64,000 nt of DNA from Mucilaginibacter dorajii (GCF_024808255.1 NZ_JANTYS010000003.1:358118-422117); one strand, 5' to 3'; shown: positions 1 to 8,794, counted from the stretch's first letter. Notes: a model not told the origin generated them from the sequence alone. Numbers and translations: made by a program.

Positions 1-704
1 TTGTGGTGGCGGGAGCGGGTTATAAGGTGGCTAAACACGGTAACTACGGTGTATCATCGGGCTGCGGCTCGTCAAACGTGATGGAGTATTTGGGTTACCA
101 GTTTACCAACGATACTGATAAACTGAAACGCGGAATTGATAAGGCGAACATTTGCTTTTTGCATGCACCGCTATTTCACCCGGCTATGAAAACAGTGGCA
201 CCTATCCGCAGGGAATTAGGGGTAAAAACGTTCTTTAATATGCTTGGCCCGCTTGTTAATCCGGCTAAGCCCGAAAACCAGCTGATTGGGGTATTTAATC
301 TGGAACTGGCCAGGGTTTATGCTTATTTGTATCAGAAATCAACCACAAAATATACCATTGTGAATGCTTTGGAAGGCTATGACGAGGTTTCGCTTACCTG
401 CGATTTTAAAACCTTCTCGGCCGAAGGCGAAAAAATAAACAGTGTGGAAGCTTTAGGCTTCGAAAGACTTGATCCATCGCAAATTACGGGTGGAGACACG
501 GTAAGTGCTTCTGCAGCCATATTTAGCAATGTGCTGACGGGTAATGGCACAACGGCGCAAAACAACGTGGTACTTTCAAATGCAGCGCTGGCTATCAGGA
601 CTATCACCCCCGAAAAATCTTTTGCTGATTGCTTTTATGAGGCCGAAGAAGCATTGCTGAGCCATAAAGCGCTGAACAGTTTTAACCTTTTATTACAAAA
701 CTGA
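1..704 (+). CDS. trpD: Anthranilate phosphoribosyltransferase, C-terminal part (5' end outside window)
   Basis: Transfers phosphoribosyl from PRPP to anthranilate, the second step of tryptophan synthesis in the cytoplasm. About 233 residues are visible against a family length near 330-345, so the N-terminal helical domain and the GTGGD PRPP loop lie left of the window. The frame enters at base 3. The KHGN...SSGCGSS..ME.LG segment near the left edge is the family signature around the anthranilate/PRPP site; LGPLVNP and the Asp-Glu metal pair (GYDEVSL) follow. It stops two bases before trpF and is the first visible gene of the trpDFBA run. The identity is secure; only the start is missing. Confidence 0.95.
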   Translation, partial: VVAGAGYKVAKHGNYGVSSGCGSSNVMEYLGYQFTNDTDKLKRGIDKANICFLHAPLFHPAMKTVAPIRRELGVKTFFNMLGPLVNPAKPENQLIGVFNLELARVYAYLYQKSTTKYTIVNALEGYDEVSLTCDFKTFSAEGEKINSVEALGFERLDPSQITGGDTVSASAAIFSNVLTGNGTTAQNNVVLSNAALAIRTITPEKSFADCFYEAEEALLSHKALNSFNLLLQN

Positions 705-706
705 GC

Positions 707-1351
707 ATGAAAATAAAGGTTTGTGGCTTAAAAGATCCTGAAAATATAAAAGCAGTAGCGGCCTTAGGTCCAGATTATGTGGGCTTTATATGCTACGATC
801 TTTCGCCACGATTTATTGTCGGATTACCGGTGGATATATCGTTGAACCTGTCATCAAATATTCAAAAGACGGGAGTATTTGTAAACGAATCTGCCGAAAC
901 TATCCATTCATTGATAGCTAATTATGGGTTTAATGTTATCCAGCTACATGGCGATGAAAGTCCGGAATTTAGCAATAGCTTTAGGGGGAAAGTAACTGTT
1001 TTTAAGGCATTTGGCTTAGATGAAAATTTTGATTTTAGCCAATTGAACAATTACGTGAACAATGTTGACTATTTCCTGTTCGATACCAAAACGAAGGGCT
1101 ATGGTGGGTCTGGTAAAACATTTGACTGGGCAATTTTAAATAACTACAAATTGGATATTCCTTTCTTCCTGTCGGGCGGTATCAGCCTTGATAATTTAGA
1201 GGAAATTAAAAAGATCAGCCACCCACAGTTTTACGGGGTTGATCTGAATAGCCGGTTTGAAACCGCGCCGGGTGTTAAGGACATCGGCAAACTAAAACAA
1301 GCATTTGAAATCATCAAAAAACAACATAATACAGATGAAGTACGGAGTTAA
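707..1351 (+). CDS. trpF: Phosphoribosylanthranilate isomerase
   Basis: Catalyses the Amadori rearrangement of phosphoribosylanthranilate to CdRP in tryptophan synthesis. It is 214 residues, the normal length of this TIM-barrel enzyme. KVCGL at the N-terminus carries the catalytic Cys (residue 6), and [17 protein letters not shown] holds the catalytic Asp and the phosphate-binding glycines. SGGISLDN near the C-terminus is the second phosphate loop. The ATG is two bases after the trpD stop, and the 3' end overlaps trpB by 17 bases, so translation is probably coupled. No trpC lies between trpD and trpF here; it may be upstream of the window. Confidence 0.95.
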   Translation: MKIKVCGLKDPENIKAVAALGPDYVGFICYDLSPRFIVGLPVDISLNLSSNIQKTGVFVNESAETIHSLIANYGFNVIQLHGDESPEFSNSFRGKVTVFKAFGLDENFDFSQLNNYVNNVDYFLFDTKTKGYGGSGKTFDWAILNNYKLDIPFFLSGGISLDNLEEIKKISHPQFYGVDLNSRFETAPGVKDIGKLKQAFEIIKKQHNTDEVRS

Positions 1352-2516
1352 CGAAAAAGGCTACTATGGCGATTTTGGCGGAGCATACATCCCCGAAATG
1401 CTGTATCCAAACGTGGAGGAGCTGAGGCAGCAGTATGTCAACATCATTAATGATGAGGGTTTTAAAGCTGAATTTGATGATTTGCTGAAAAATTACGTGG
1501 GCAGGCCTTCGCCTTTATATCATGCCAAAAGGTATTCTGAAAAATATGGCGCAAACATATTTTTCAAACGTGAAGACCTGAACCATACCGGATCGCACAA
1601 GATTAATAATGCAATAGGGCAAATCCTGCTGGCCAAGCGCCTGGGCAAAAAACGCATCATTGCCGAAACAGGTGCCGGTCAGCATGGTGTTGCTACAGCT
1701 ACTGTATGCGCGCTGATGGGTATCGAGTGTGTAGTTTACATGGGCGAGATTGATATGGCCCGTCAGGCCCCCAACGTATCACGTATGAAGATGTTAGGTG
1801 CAACGGTAAGGCCGGCGTCATCTGGTAGTAAAACGTTGAAGGACGCCACCAATGAGGCCCTGCGCGACTGGATAGGCAACCCGGTTGATACCCATTACAT
1901 CATAGGTTCGGTGGTTGGCCCTTATCCATATCCCGATATGGTGGCTCGTTTTCAATCAGTTATATCCGAAGAAACCAAAAAACAATTACTTGAGCAAACC
2001 GGGAACGAACTGCCACAGTATGTACTGGCTTGTGTAGGTGGCGGCAGTAATGCCATGGGTATGTTTTACCATTTTTTAGATGATGAAGATGTAAAATTGG
2101 TTGCCGTTGAAGCAGCCGGTAAAGGTGTTAACAGCGGTGAATCGGCAGCTACTACATTCTTAGGCCAGGAAGGCGTGTTGCATGGTAGTCGTACAATATT
2201 AATGCAAACGCCTGATGGACAGGTTGTTGAACCGTATTCGATTTCAGCAGGACTGGATTATCCGGGTATCGGTCCGCAACATGCGCACCTGTTTAAGGTA
2301 AACCGTGCCCAGTACACCAGCATCACCGATGACGAAGCTTTACAGGCAGGCCTGTTATGCTCACAAATGGAAGGTATTATACCCGCCATCGAGACGGCTC
2401 ACGCGCTGGCGCAATTAGAAAAAATGACGTTCAAACCCGAAGATAATGTGGTGATCTGTATATCGGGCAGGGGCGACAAAGACCTGGATACTTATATAAA
2501 ATATTTTAACTTTTAA
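1335..2516 (+). CDS. trpB: Tryptophan synthase beta chain
   Basis: Condenses indole with L-serine using PLP to give tryptophan; works as an alpha2-beta2 complex with TrpA. The protein is 393 residues from the ATG at 1335, matching the usual ~395-400. An in-frame ATG at 1305 would add ten residues with no family counterpart, so the start beginning [16 protein letters not shown] was chosen. [10 protein letters not shown] contains the PLP lysine (about K89), GGGSNAMG binds the PLP phosphate, and ETGAGQHG is the conserved substrate loop. The start lies inside the end of trpF. Confidence 0.97.
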   Translation: MKYGVNEKGYYGDFGGAYIPEMLYPNVEELRQQYVNIINDEGFKAEFDDLLKNYVGRPSPLYHAKRYSEKYGANIFFKREDLNHTGSHKINNAIGQILLAKRLGKKRIIAETGAGQHGVATATVCALMGIECVVYMGEIDMARQAPNVSRMKMLGATVRPASSGSKTLKDATNEALRDWIGNPVDTHYIIGSVVGPYPYPDMVARFQSVISEETKKQLLEQTGNELPQYVLACVGGGSNAMGMFYHFLDDEDVKLVAVEAAGKGVNSGESAATTFLGQEGVLHGSRTILMQTPDGQVVEPYSISAGLDYPGIGPQHAHLFKVNRAQYTSITDDEALQAGLLCSQMEGIIPAIETAHALAQLEKMTFKPEDNVVICISGRGDKDLDTYIKYFNF

Positions 2517-2521
2517 ATAGC

Positions 2522-2552
2522 CTGAACCGGCATTTTTAAAATTTCGGTTCAG
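2522..2552 (+). other. Intercistronic stem-loop between trpB and trpA
   Basis: CTGAACCG at 2522-2529 pairs with CGGTTCAG at 2545-2552 around a 15-base AT-rich loop. It fills most of the 51-base gap before trpA. There is no T-run after it, so it is more likely an mRNA-stability or translation element than a terminator. This is inference from sequence only. Confidence 0.5.
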
Positions 2553-2567
2553 ATAATAAAACGCTCT

Positions 2568-3338
2568 ATGAATCGCTTAAATACGCTCTTCAATACTAAA
2601 AAAGATAATCTGTTATCTATTTATTATACAGCCGGTTATCCTGCTCTAAATACCACTGTTGACATTGCCGAGGCATTGGAAAAGGCCGGTGCCGATTTCC
2701 TGGAGGTCGGTTTCCCATACTCAGATCCGGTAGCTGATGGGCCTACCATTCAGCACAGTTCAGAACAAGCTTTAGAGAACGGTATGACTCTGAATCAGTT
2801 ATTTGAGGAGTTAAAAGAACTACGCAAACGTGTAAGCATCCCGATATTACTCATGGGCTATTTTAACCCGATAGTACAATACGGCGTAGAGCGCTTTTGT
2901 AAAAGAGCCGTAGAATTGGGTGTAGATGGCGTTATTGTTCCCGATTTGCCAATGTATGAGTATGAGGCTAGGTACGCCAATTACTTTATAGATAATGACC
3001 TGAGCAACATATTTTTAGTTACCCCTCAAACATCGGAAGAACGTATCCGTAAGATAGATGAACTGAGCAACAGCTTCATTTACCTGCTATCGTCCTCATC
3101 TATTACGGGGGGCAGCTTAGAGTTAACCAATAGCATTGAGGACTACTATAAGCGTATTAAGGCTATGGAGCTCAGTAATCCAACTATTATTGGCTTTGGT
3201 ATATCAGATCATAAAACCTTTGAACAGGCCTGTGCGTACGCTAATGGTGCCATAGTGGGCAGTAAGTTTGTGAAGTTGTTAGCCGAAGATGACTATATGG
3301 GAAAAATACCTGCATTTATCCAATCGGTCAAGGGATAA
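2568..3338 (+). CDS. trpA: Tryptophan synthase alpha chain
   Basis: Cleaves indole-3-glycerol phosphate to indole and glyceraldehyde-3-phosphate, and channels indole to TrpB. It is 256 residues, slightly shorter than the E. coli chain (268) and typical of the family. The catalytic Glu and Asp sit in FLEVGFPYSDPVADGP (about E46 and D57), and SSSSITGG and FGISD form the phosphate-binding side of the TIM barrel. It is the last gene of the visible trp run. A GC-rich palindrome begins directly after its TAA and could end the transcript. Confidence 0.96.
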   Translation: MNRLNTLFNTKKDNLLSIYYTAGYPALNTTVDIAEALEKAGADFLEVGFPYSDPVADGPTIQHSSEQALENGMTLNQLFEELKELRKRVSIPILLMGYFNPIVQYGVERFCKRAVELGVDGVIVPDLPMYEYEARYANYFIDNDLSNIFLVTPQTSEERIRKIDELSNSFIYLLSSSSITGGSLELTNSIEDYYKRIKAMELSNPTIIGFGISDHKTFEQACAYANGAIVGSKFVKLLAEDDYMGKIPAFIQSVKG

Positions 3339-3468
3339 GCCGCCTCTAAATGGCCACGCCTTCACGAACACAAAAACACAATTAATATGTGAATAATCTT
3401 CCCCGGTAGGGGTGACTTCGGTTTTAAAGGTTTTAAGCCCTCCCTTCCGGGGAGGGTTTGGGTGGGGC
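3339..3468. repeat. Stop-codon-anchored palindromic element E1
   Basis: This 130-base spacer lies exactly between the stop codons of trpA (+) and the Sua5 gene (-). Each end starts C-rich reading inward from a stop (GCCGCCTCTAAATGG at the left; GCCCCACCCAAACCC on the minus strand at the right), and CCCTCCCTTCCGGGGAGGG is an internal hairpin. Its left 75 bases resemble element E2 at 12479. It may serve as a bidirectional terminator for the converging genes. Confidence 0.8.
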
Positions 3469-4089
3469 TTACAGGTACAATTCCAGGTCGCCTTTACCTT
3501 CACGGATAACTTCGAAATCGCCTGAGGTACAGTCAACTACGGTAGATGCTATGTTGTCGCCGTAGCCGCCGTCTATCACTATATCTACCTGGTCTTCGTA
3601 CTTTTCGTAAATCAGTTCGGGGTCGGTAGAGTACTCGATGATATCGTCGTCGTCGCGGATGGAGGTGGATAGGATGGGGTTACCCAGCACCCTCACTATC
3701 TCGCGGGCAATATCATTATCCGGTACCCTGATACCCACAGTTTTCTTGTTGGAACTCAGTAGTTTGGGTACTTTATGGCTGGCGTTAAAGATAAACGTAA
3801 ACGGCCCCGGCAAAGCCTTTTTAAGCACCCTGAAGGTGGTATTATCTATCGGTTTAATGTAATCCGAGATATGGCTCAGGTCATAGCAAATAAAGGAAAA
3901 ATTGGCCTTTTCGGGTTTGATATTCCTTATCTTGCAGATAGCCTCGATGGCTTTATGGTTGGTAATATCGCAACCCAAACCATAAATAGTATCGGTAGGG
4001 TAGATGATGAGCCCACCCTTGCGGAGCACTTCTACAACCTGTTCTATAGCCTTGGGATTTGGGTTCTCGGGATATATTTTGATGAGCAT
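3469..4089 (-). CDS. Sua5/YciO/YrdC-family threonylcarbamoyl-AMP synthase-like protein
   Basis: The family makes threonylcarbamoyl-AMP from threonine, bicarbonate and ATP for the t6A37 modification of tRNA; YciO-type members are less defined. It is 206 residues and a YrdC domain throughout. GGLIIYPTDTIYGLGCD near residues 26-42 is the signature, KALPGPFTFIF is a conserved core strand, and the GIRVPD and STSIR segments line the nucleotide pocket. The length is that of the single-domain YrdC/YciO type, without the C-terminal Sua5 domain. YciO versus TsaC cannot be decided by eye. Confidence 0.85.
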   Translation of the reverse strand: MLIKIYPENPNPKAIEQVVEVLRKGGLIIYPTDTIYGLGCDITNHKAIEAICKIRNIKPEKANFSFICYDLSHISDYIKPIDNTTFRVLKKALPGPFTFIFNASHKVPKLLSSNKKTVGIRVPDNDIAREIVRVLGNPILSTSIRDDDDIIEYSTDPELIYEKYEDQVDIVIDGGYGDNIASTVVDCTSGDFEVIREGKGDLELYL

Positions 4090-4207
4090 AATAGATAGAC
4101 AAATATACCCTTAGTTTAGTTTAAAAATCCTGTTAATTTAGGGTTGATGATAAATAAAAATCCTGGCTTTAACTCAAAATTTGGATTTAAAAAACACATC
4201 CTCCCAA

Positions 4208-4251
4208 TACCCTTTGTGTACCTTTCCTGTACCTTTTGTTAACCTTCCGAC
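4208..4251. repeat. Tandem 11-bp imperfect repeats (four units)
   Basis: Units at 4208, 4219, 4230 and 4241 follow a TACCTTTNNTG pattern (the last begins AACC). Weaker TACC-rich matches continue to about 4294, with the phase shifted. They lie in the 259-base gap between the membrane-protein stop (4349) and the start of the Sua5 gene (4089), both on the minus strand. They could be a small minisatellite or a row of protein sites one helical turn apart. Confidence 0.5.
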
Positions 4252-4348
4252 ACCCTCGCCATGTCTTCCCGGTACCTTTTCGGAATACCGGTGAAAAAAA
4301 CACCATTTTATGACGTTTATCGGAGTGAATCTGGGGCAGTGAACAAAC

Positions 4349-4777
4349 TTAGTTTTTCGGTTTAAATAAGTCGGTAGTGGCAACAACTCCTTTTTGTTTA
4401 ATGATCGCCATGACACAAATAGTAAACAACGCGCCGGCCGATCCATATACCGCGTCGATCACATCCGGGGTGTTCATAAACCTTACAAAAAGCTCTACCA
4501 CAAAATTCAATACAATGGCGGTTGCACCCAGCCAAATGAAAAGTTTAAACGGCGCGCCCTGTAGCAGCCAGATAAACGAAATAACGGCGACTAAAATAGA
4601 GGTAATGATAAAATTGGAGGTATGGCTAAAAAATTCATGATACCGTGATTGCAAAAAGCTGAGCCGTTTGGCAAAGCCCAAACCCAGGTTGAATAGTATA
4701 AGGCCGTAGTAAAGCAAAACCCCTTTAGTGTTGATGGTGTAGCTGAGGTTTAGTTTTTTGGCGAATGAATTATCCAT
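4349..4777 (-). CDS. Small integral membrane protein, unknown function
   Basis: This 142-residue protein has four likely membrane segments: about residues 19-35, 55-72, 79-98 and 110-128. A short N-terminal region rich in basic and polar residues precedes them. I do not recognise the family with confidence. The fourth segment is preceded by TPDVIDAVYGSAGAL, faintly like the aspartate-rich loop of VanZ-type proteins, but this is too weak to name it. It is transcribed divergently from the DUF1905 gene, so the 70 bases at 4778-4847 should hold both promoters. Confidence 0.7.
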   Translation of the reverse strand: MDNSFAKKLNLSYTINTKGVLLYYGLILFNLGLGFAKRLSFLQSRYHEFFSHTSNFIITSILVAVISFIWLLQGAPFKLFIWLGATAIVLNFVVELFVRFMNTPDVIDAVYGSAGALFTICVMAIIKQKGVVATTDLFKPKN

Positions 4778-4847
4778 TTATAATCTAATGTTTCGGCAAT
4801 AGCTTGAGGGTTAAAAATAGGCAATAAATGATATCTTTATATTAACC

Positions 4848-5114
4848 ATGCTCAATATCCAATTTAACGCCATCCTCCAAAAAAGCCCAGGCAAGGGCGG
4901 CTGGACGTACGTAGTATGGCCCGAATCAGTTACCTATTTTAAAACCCGCGGACTGGTGAAAGTTAAAGGAACTGTTGATGGTTACCCTTTTCAAAGTTCG
5001 TTTATGGCCATGGGTGATGGTACCCACCTGCTGCCCATTAAAGCCGCGATTCGTAAAGCTATCAAAAAGGATAGGGGCGCGGGTGTTACCGTTGTTTTGC
5101 TGGAGCAGGTTTAA
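4848..5114 (+). CDS. DUF1905 domain protein
   Basis: This 88-residue protein matches the DUF1905 fold from end to end: [20 protein letters not shown], then the [38 protein letters not shown] core. DUF1905 proteins are small cytoplasmic beta-barrel proteins of unknown function, in other species often fused to a YdeI/OmdA-like (bacteriocin-protection) domain. That domain is absent here. The family call is confident; the role is unknown. Confidence 0.85.
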   Translation: MLNIQFNAILQKSPGKGGWTYVVWPESVTYFKTRGLVKVKGTVDGYPFQSSFMAMGDGTHLLPIKAAIRKAIKKDRGAGVTVVLLEQV

Positions 5115-5161
5115 AAACAATCTTTATTGCATCCATTTCTCTAATACAATATCCGTTGTCT

Positions 5162-5461
5162 CTACAAATTATGTATATAAGCCAGCATCAACCCCGCAGT
5201 ATACCGTGTAGCCCTGGCATTGCCAACGTTACCTTCAAGGTCATTAGCCTCACTTGGGCTATCGTAATTTACGGGTTGGATATATTTGTTGGCGGCACCA
5301 TAGGATAGCAGTAAACCGGCACGCAGGTTAAATTTTCGTTTTTTAAGCTTGGCGCCCAGCTGGCAATGGTAAATATTGTAATTGGCAGTGTTGGTTTTAT
5401 AGCCCTCTGTATCACGGTACTTAACATTATCGGCATGGCTAAAATCTCTTTTGCATCCCGG
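5162..5461 (-). pseudogene. C-terminal remnant of an outer-membrane beta-barrel protein
   Basis: Reading the minus strand from 5461 to the stop at 5162 gives 99 sense codons with no start. Alternating hydrophobic strands (YNIYHCQLGAKL, FNLRAGLLLSYGAANKYIQPV, RYTAGLMLAYIHNL) end in a beta-strand, as in outer-membrane barrels. Codon use looks like genuine coding sequence of this genome. A stop codon lies at 5462-5464 and the similarity ends there, exactly where a decayed copy of the 225-bp terminal-inverted-repeat element begins. I read this as a gene cut by an insertion or deletion. A different overlapping open frame (5269-5556) is longer but shows no protein character. Confidence 0.65.
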
Positions 5462-5526
5462 TCATACCCCAACTTCGCTCTGTTGTATGACATTTTCCTT
5501 TTAGTTAGAATGGTGTGTACATGCAA
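5461..5526. mobile_element. Decayed right end of the 225-bp TIR element
   Basis: TCATACCCC-ACTTCGCTCT-ATGACATTTTCCTTTT-GTGTGTACATG follows, in order and spacing, the right end of the intact copies at 8795-9020 and 12589-12813 (TCATACCCC-CTTCGCTCT-ATGACATTTTTCTTTT-GTGTACACA). Only about 65 bases remain, with many substitutions. It joins directly to the truncated barrel gene. Confidence 0.6.
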
Positions 5527-5863
5527 CAGGCGAAGAAGATCCTTCATTTCTGCCAATTACATATTCTTGGAGTGGTTACTTTTTAAATCATCTTGAGAGG
5601 GCGCGCAGGAATGAGCGAGGGCAGGGGGGAGCCATCGTTCTATCGCATGCATAAACATACCCTCAAGAGAGGATTGGCACACGCCCCTCGCTTTTCATTG
5701 TCATTTCACCTTCACAGTCCGCGGATTTAAAAACTCAGCATGGCAAATGAATCGCCCAATAAAACCTAACGTTGTGCTAAATCGATACTAATTGCCATAA
5801 ATTACTTTGTAACAATAGTATATTAATACGTAATTTGATGCAGATTTAAACAAATTGAGATCA
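5527..5863. other. Gene-free stretch
   Basis: No credible reading frame. A GC-rich patch at 5600-5700 has weak inverted arms (AGCGAGGG at 5614-5621, CCCTCGCT at 5685-5692), possibly another decayed repeat. The last ~100 bases are AT-rich and should hold the promoter of the TPR gene. Confidence 0.5.
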
Positions 5864-7330
5864 ATGCCGAAGTTTGGGATGTTAACGTTTTTTATTTTAT
5901 GCCTTTTGGGTAATAAAGCGTTGGCTACTAATGTGGTTGGGGCAAGTGATAGTTTAAAGATGGCTTTACTCCAAAAAGATAGCGCCGTGCAAAAGGAAGA
6001 TGTGGTAACCCTGCTTAAGAAAAGTTTCTTTGCTTCTTCCATCAATGATCGATATCAAAAACAGTTTGCAGATACCCTAAATAAATATGATAAGCCCAAT
6101 GCACCGGCCTTAAATACGTTTATAAGCGCGTTGATAAATCGACGCCAGTTGAAGTTTAAAGCGGCGCGTGATTTGCTTTTAAGAGCAATTTACGCTGCCG
6201 AAAAGAATGGGCAAACCTATTACCTCTACGTGTTTTATAATCAATTGGCCTATACACAAACAGATATGGGCAACGCGGTTGCCTCGCTGTATAGCTACCG
6301 GCAGGCAAAAAAACAGGCCGGCGCATTAAATAATGAGTATTACCAGGCTGTGGTAAACCTTAATATATCAGATGTTTATACCAATGTTCAGTTTTACGCG
6401 CAGGCCCTGGTGTATTTAAATGAGGCGCAGGCCTATTGTTCAAAATATCCCGATAAAGACATATCGCTTGCTAATAATATCAATGTAAATAAAGGCGAGG
6501 TATTTTTTCAACAGAAAAGATCAGATTCGCTGGACGTTTATGCGGAGAGGATCAATAAAGCGAATGATCAGATAGTAGATATCGATCGCTGCCGGATGCG
6601 CTTTGCCGCTTATCAATTGTTGTTAAAGCAAAAGTATACCGATGCCATTACAATTATCAAAAAACTGGTAAAAGATACCACAGCGTACGCCTATGACGCC
6701 GACAGATGGAACCTGGCCGAATGTTACTTTAACAACCATCAGCCCGATTCGGCCAAACTGATCCTTCAAAATCTGCTTGCGGGTAACAGCCAGAATGAAG
6801 CTCCGGAGTTAAGATATAAATATTGCCAACTGCTGGCCACTATAGCCGAACAGGCTAACGACTATCATAATGCCTCCCTTAACTCCCGGCTGGCCCTAAA
6901 GCAGGCCGAAAAGTTTGCCCATAACCTGGTTGAGCTTGGCGACCTTTCATCCCAGATCAGGCTCGATCAGATAGAATCATCATACCTGGCCGATACCCAG
7001 GCTTACAAACGCGAAAGGGTATTGCTTATTATGGCCATTGCCTCGTCGGTATTGGTGGTGTTGGTGATAGGTATGTTTTATTACAGCACCAAACAAAAAA
7101 GGCATTACGAACAATTGTTGTATGCCGCAAAAAGGAAAACGCTGGCCTATATGAACTCGCACGAAGTGCGCAGGCACCTGTCAAATATCCTTGGGTTGTG
7201 CGCCTTGCTCGAAGATGGGGACTTCAACCAGGAGGAGTTTGCCACCTTTAACAAATACATGCTCGAATCGGCCCGCCAAATGGATGAATCGCTTAAAAGT
7301 GTGGAGCAGGAATTGAGCGGGGATGAGTAG
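5864..7330 (+). CDS. TPR-rich membrane protein with a histidine-kinase-like DHp end but no ATPase domain
   Basis: A 488-residue protein. An N-terminal signal peptide (MPKFGMLTFFILCLLG..ALA) is followed by about 330 residues of helical TPR-like repeats predicted outside the inner membrane, then one membrane segment (LLIMAIASSVLVVLVIGMFYY, near 384-404). The C-terminal ~80 residues contain SHEVRRHLSNILGL, which looks like the phospho-acceptor H-box of Bacteroidota sensor kinases (His about 433). The protein ends 55 residues later without N, G1, F or G2 boxes. ATG at 5864 was chosen over an upstream TTG. It may be a dimerisation or phospho-acceptor protein served by another kinase; the role is inference. 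Confidence 0.75.
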   Translation: MPKFGMLTFFILCLLGNKALATNVVGASDSLKMALLQKDSAVQKEDVVTLLKKSFFASSINDRYQKQFADTLNKYDKPNAPALNTFISALINRRQLKFKAARDLLLRAIYAAEKNGQTYYLYVFYNQLAYTQTDMGNAVASLYSYRQAKKQAGALNNEYYQAVVNLNISDVYTNVQFYAQALVYLNEAQAYCSKYPDKDISLANNINVNKGEVFFQQKRSDSLDVYAERINKANDQIVDIDRCRMRFAAYQLLLKQKYTDAITIIKKLVKDTTAYAYDADRWNLAECYFNNHQPDSAKLILQNLLAGNSQNEAPELRYKYCQLLATIAEQANDYHNASLNSRLALKQAEKFAHNLVELGDLSSQIRLDQIESSYLADTQAYKRERVLLIMAIASSVLVVLVIGMFYYSTKQKRHYEQLLYAAKRKTLAYMNSHEVRRHLSNILGLCALLEDGDFNQEEFATFNKYMLESARQMDESLKSVEQELSGDE

Positions 7331-7340
7331 GGGGATACAC

Positions 7341-7802
7341 TCAATCTTCTCCGGCTAAGCGAAGGATTTCATTGATAACTGACTGAGAGTAATGGAAATT
7401 TGTATTTTGAATCTTTACGATGATTGAGGCTACAGATGGTATAATTCCGTTTTGTTTAGCACGTAAAATTAAACCAAAAGTCCCGGTATAGTTTAAATGC
7501 ATCCGTTCGGCAGCTAACCTCGCTTTATGATCGTCTAATATCAATAAAGATGGTTTTGATTCCATTGCGAGTGAAATTGCACTGGCTTCACCTGCATCAA
7601 TATCAAGCATTACTTGAATCTGTAAATAATCTGTTGGTTTTACAATAATCCACTCCGGTAGTGGCGATCCAAATTCTTCTGCTATAACTGTTGTTGTGGT
7701 AACTTTACCGAAAAGTGATTTTAAGAGGTTGAATTCGCCAATTTTATCCAATAAAATAAAACAGGTTGTATCGGCAATAACAATTTCATATTCTGCCTGC
7801 AT
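7341..7802 (-). CDS. DUF3368 PIN-fold toxin
   Basis: A 153-residue PIN-like nuclease of the DUF3368 family, the presumed toxin of a type II toxin-antitoxin pair. Acidic PIN positions are visible: D11 in IADTTCFI, E42/E43 in VIAEEFGSPLP, E72 in DAGEASAISLA and D90/D91 in LILDDHKAR. The DxGEASAI and LLDDxxAR motifs are typical. Its start lies inside the upstream antitoxin gene (17-base overlap), the usual antitoxin-first order. It converges with the TPR gene, whose stop is only ten bases away. Target RNA unknown. Confidence 0.88.
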   Translation of the reverse strand: MQAEYEIVIADTTCFILLDKIGEFNLLKSLFGKVTTTTVIAEEFGSPLPEWIIVKPTDYLQIQVMLDIDAGEASAISLAMESKPSLLILDDHKARLAAERMHLNYTGTFGLILRAKQNGIIPSVASIIVKIQNTNFHYSQSVINEILRLAGED

Positions 7803-8013
7803 CCCTTGATATTTCAGAAACAGGGTAATTTAAAAGCGAAACATTATAATCACCTAATAAATCGGCAAAAGTACGTTTGGCAAGTCCGGCCATTTCTGCG
7901 GCCTGCCCCAATGTAAGTTTGCCGGATTCATAAAGCTTGGCCGCTATAAACCTAACTGTATCGTGTTTATACTCGCCAAGACTATCCGGGATTTGCAACG
8001 TTAGTGTGGTCAT
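7786..8013 (-). CDS. UPF0175-family antitoxin
   Basis: A 75-residue UPF0175 protein: an N-terminal beta-strand and dimerisation segment (TLQIPDSLGEYKHDTVRFIAAKLYESGKL) followed by a helix-turn-helix (TLGQAAEMAGLAKRTFADLLGDYNVS). UPF0175 proteins are routinely the DNA-binding antitoxin partner of DUF3368 PIN toxins. ATG at 8013 is preferred over a TTG at 8019. The pair probably represses its own promoter in the AT-rich 8014-8091 gap. Confidence 0.88.
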   Translation of the reverse strand: MTTLTLQIPDSLGEYKHDTVRFIAAKLYESGKLTLGQAAEMAGLAKRTFADLLGDYNVSLLNYPVSEISRDAGRI

Positions 8014-8091
8014 AAACAAAAATAAACATTTAAATTTATTAAAAAATGTTTGTTTCGCCTATTATGCTGTCGATAATTCAGAAGGTTTTCC

Positions 8092-8445
8092 TTACTTCCT
8101 CAACAATTTGGTATGCACTTTTGCCCCGTTAGCTGCAATATCAACACCTATCGAATCACCATAAAATTTACCGCTGTGGGGGATCTCCATATCGCCTAAA
8201 GTAACGGTGAAAGTAAACTTATCGCCGGTTATTTTACCGTCATCAACAGGCAGTTCGCCTTTGGGGGTAAGTACTGTGCCGGTTAACTTATCGCCCTCTA
8301 TTTTAAAGTTATAAGTTAATGGGTACTGATCACCGTTCTCCATGGTCAGGATTCCGCTCCACTTGCCAGAGAAATCTACAATGGCGGCAAAACAAGCTAA
8401 AAAGCAGCAGGTTAACAGGGTTGTTGCTAAAATTTTTGTTTTCAT
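8092..8445 (-). CDS. Small secreted protein, unknown function
   Basis: A 117-residue protein with a clear signal peptide (MKTKILATTLLTCCFLACFAA). The mature part (FSGKWSGILTMENGDQYPLTYNFKIEGDKLTGTV..GELPVDDGKITGDKFTFTV) reads as a small all-beta domain of the lipocalin-like type often seen as small secreted proteins in Bacteroidota. Cysteines lie near the cleavage site, so lipidation cannot be excluded. No named family assigned. It stands alone, with a 72-base gap to the antitoxin gene. Confidence 0.75.
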   Translation of the reverse strand: MKTKILATTLLTCCFLACFAAIVDFSGKWSGILTMENGDQYPLTYNFKIEGDKLTGTVLTPKGELPVDDGKITGDKFTFTVTLGDMEIPHSGKFYGDSIGVDIAANGAKVHTKLLRK

Positions 8446-8705
8446 GTGCTGTTGTTTTTATAGCATTAAAGGTAAATTCCCTATTGAAATTTATCATGAA
8501 CAATAGGTTAAGTTTACTCTTTGACAGGGTAGTTGCACAAACCATGCCTGCAGGCTTTATTAAAACAAATGATATGAATTTTTTATTACCAGTACGGTAA
8601 CCCTAAAATGTATATAGAGAATGGTGCAGCACTTTCGTTAAGCAATTGATAGTATGCCACAGGGGGCAAAAGCTTTGCAGCATAAATGAATTAATGTCTT
8701 TTGCA

Positions 8706-8744
8706 TGCCGTAGGTACGCTACCTAAGGTTCCGTACCTACGGCA
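8706..8744. repeat. REP-like hairpin
   Basis: TGCCGTAGGTACG (8706-8718) is a perfect 13-base inverted match to CGTACCTACGGCA (8732-8744), loop 13 bases. It continues into an AT-rich strip and a second palindrome (TTCCCCC-GCT-GGGGGAA) now split by a 226-bp insertion. Together they look like one dispersed intergenic repeat. The 8446-9170 gap otherwise holds no credible gene. Confidence 0.65.
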
Positions 8745-8794
8745 CGGAGCTGCATGTTTGTTCTTTTTCTACAAAGCTTTCCCCCCGCTGGGGG

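Noticed and set aside
1305..1334. Upstream ATG for trpB
   Set aside because: It adds ten residues without family counterpart; the ATG at 1335 matches the conserved N-terminus.
4174..4446. Minus-strand open frame with repeating Gly-Lys motifs
   Set aside because: It overlaps the membrane-protein gene and reflects translation of the 11-bp tandem repeats.
5269..5556. Minus-strand open frame over the barrel remnant
   Set aside because: Another frame of the same strand shows the barrel strand pattern to the stop at 5162; this frame has no such character.
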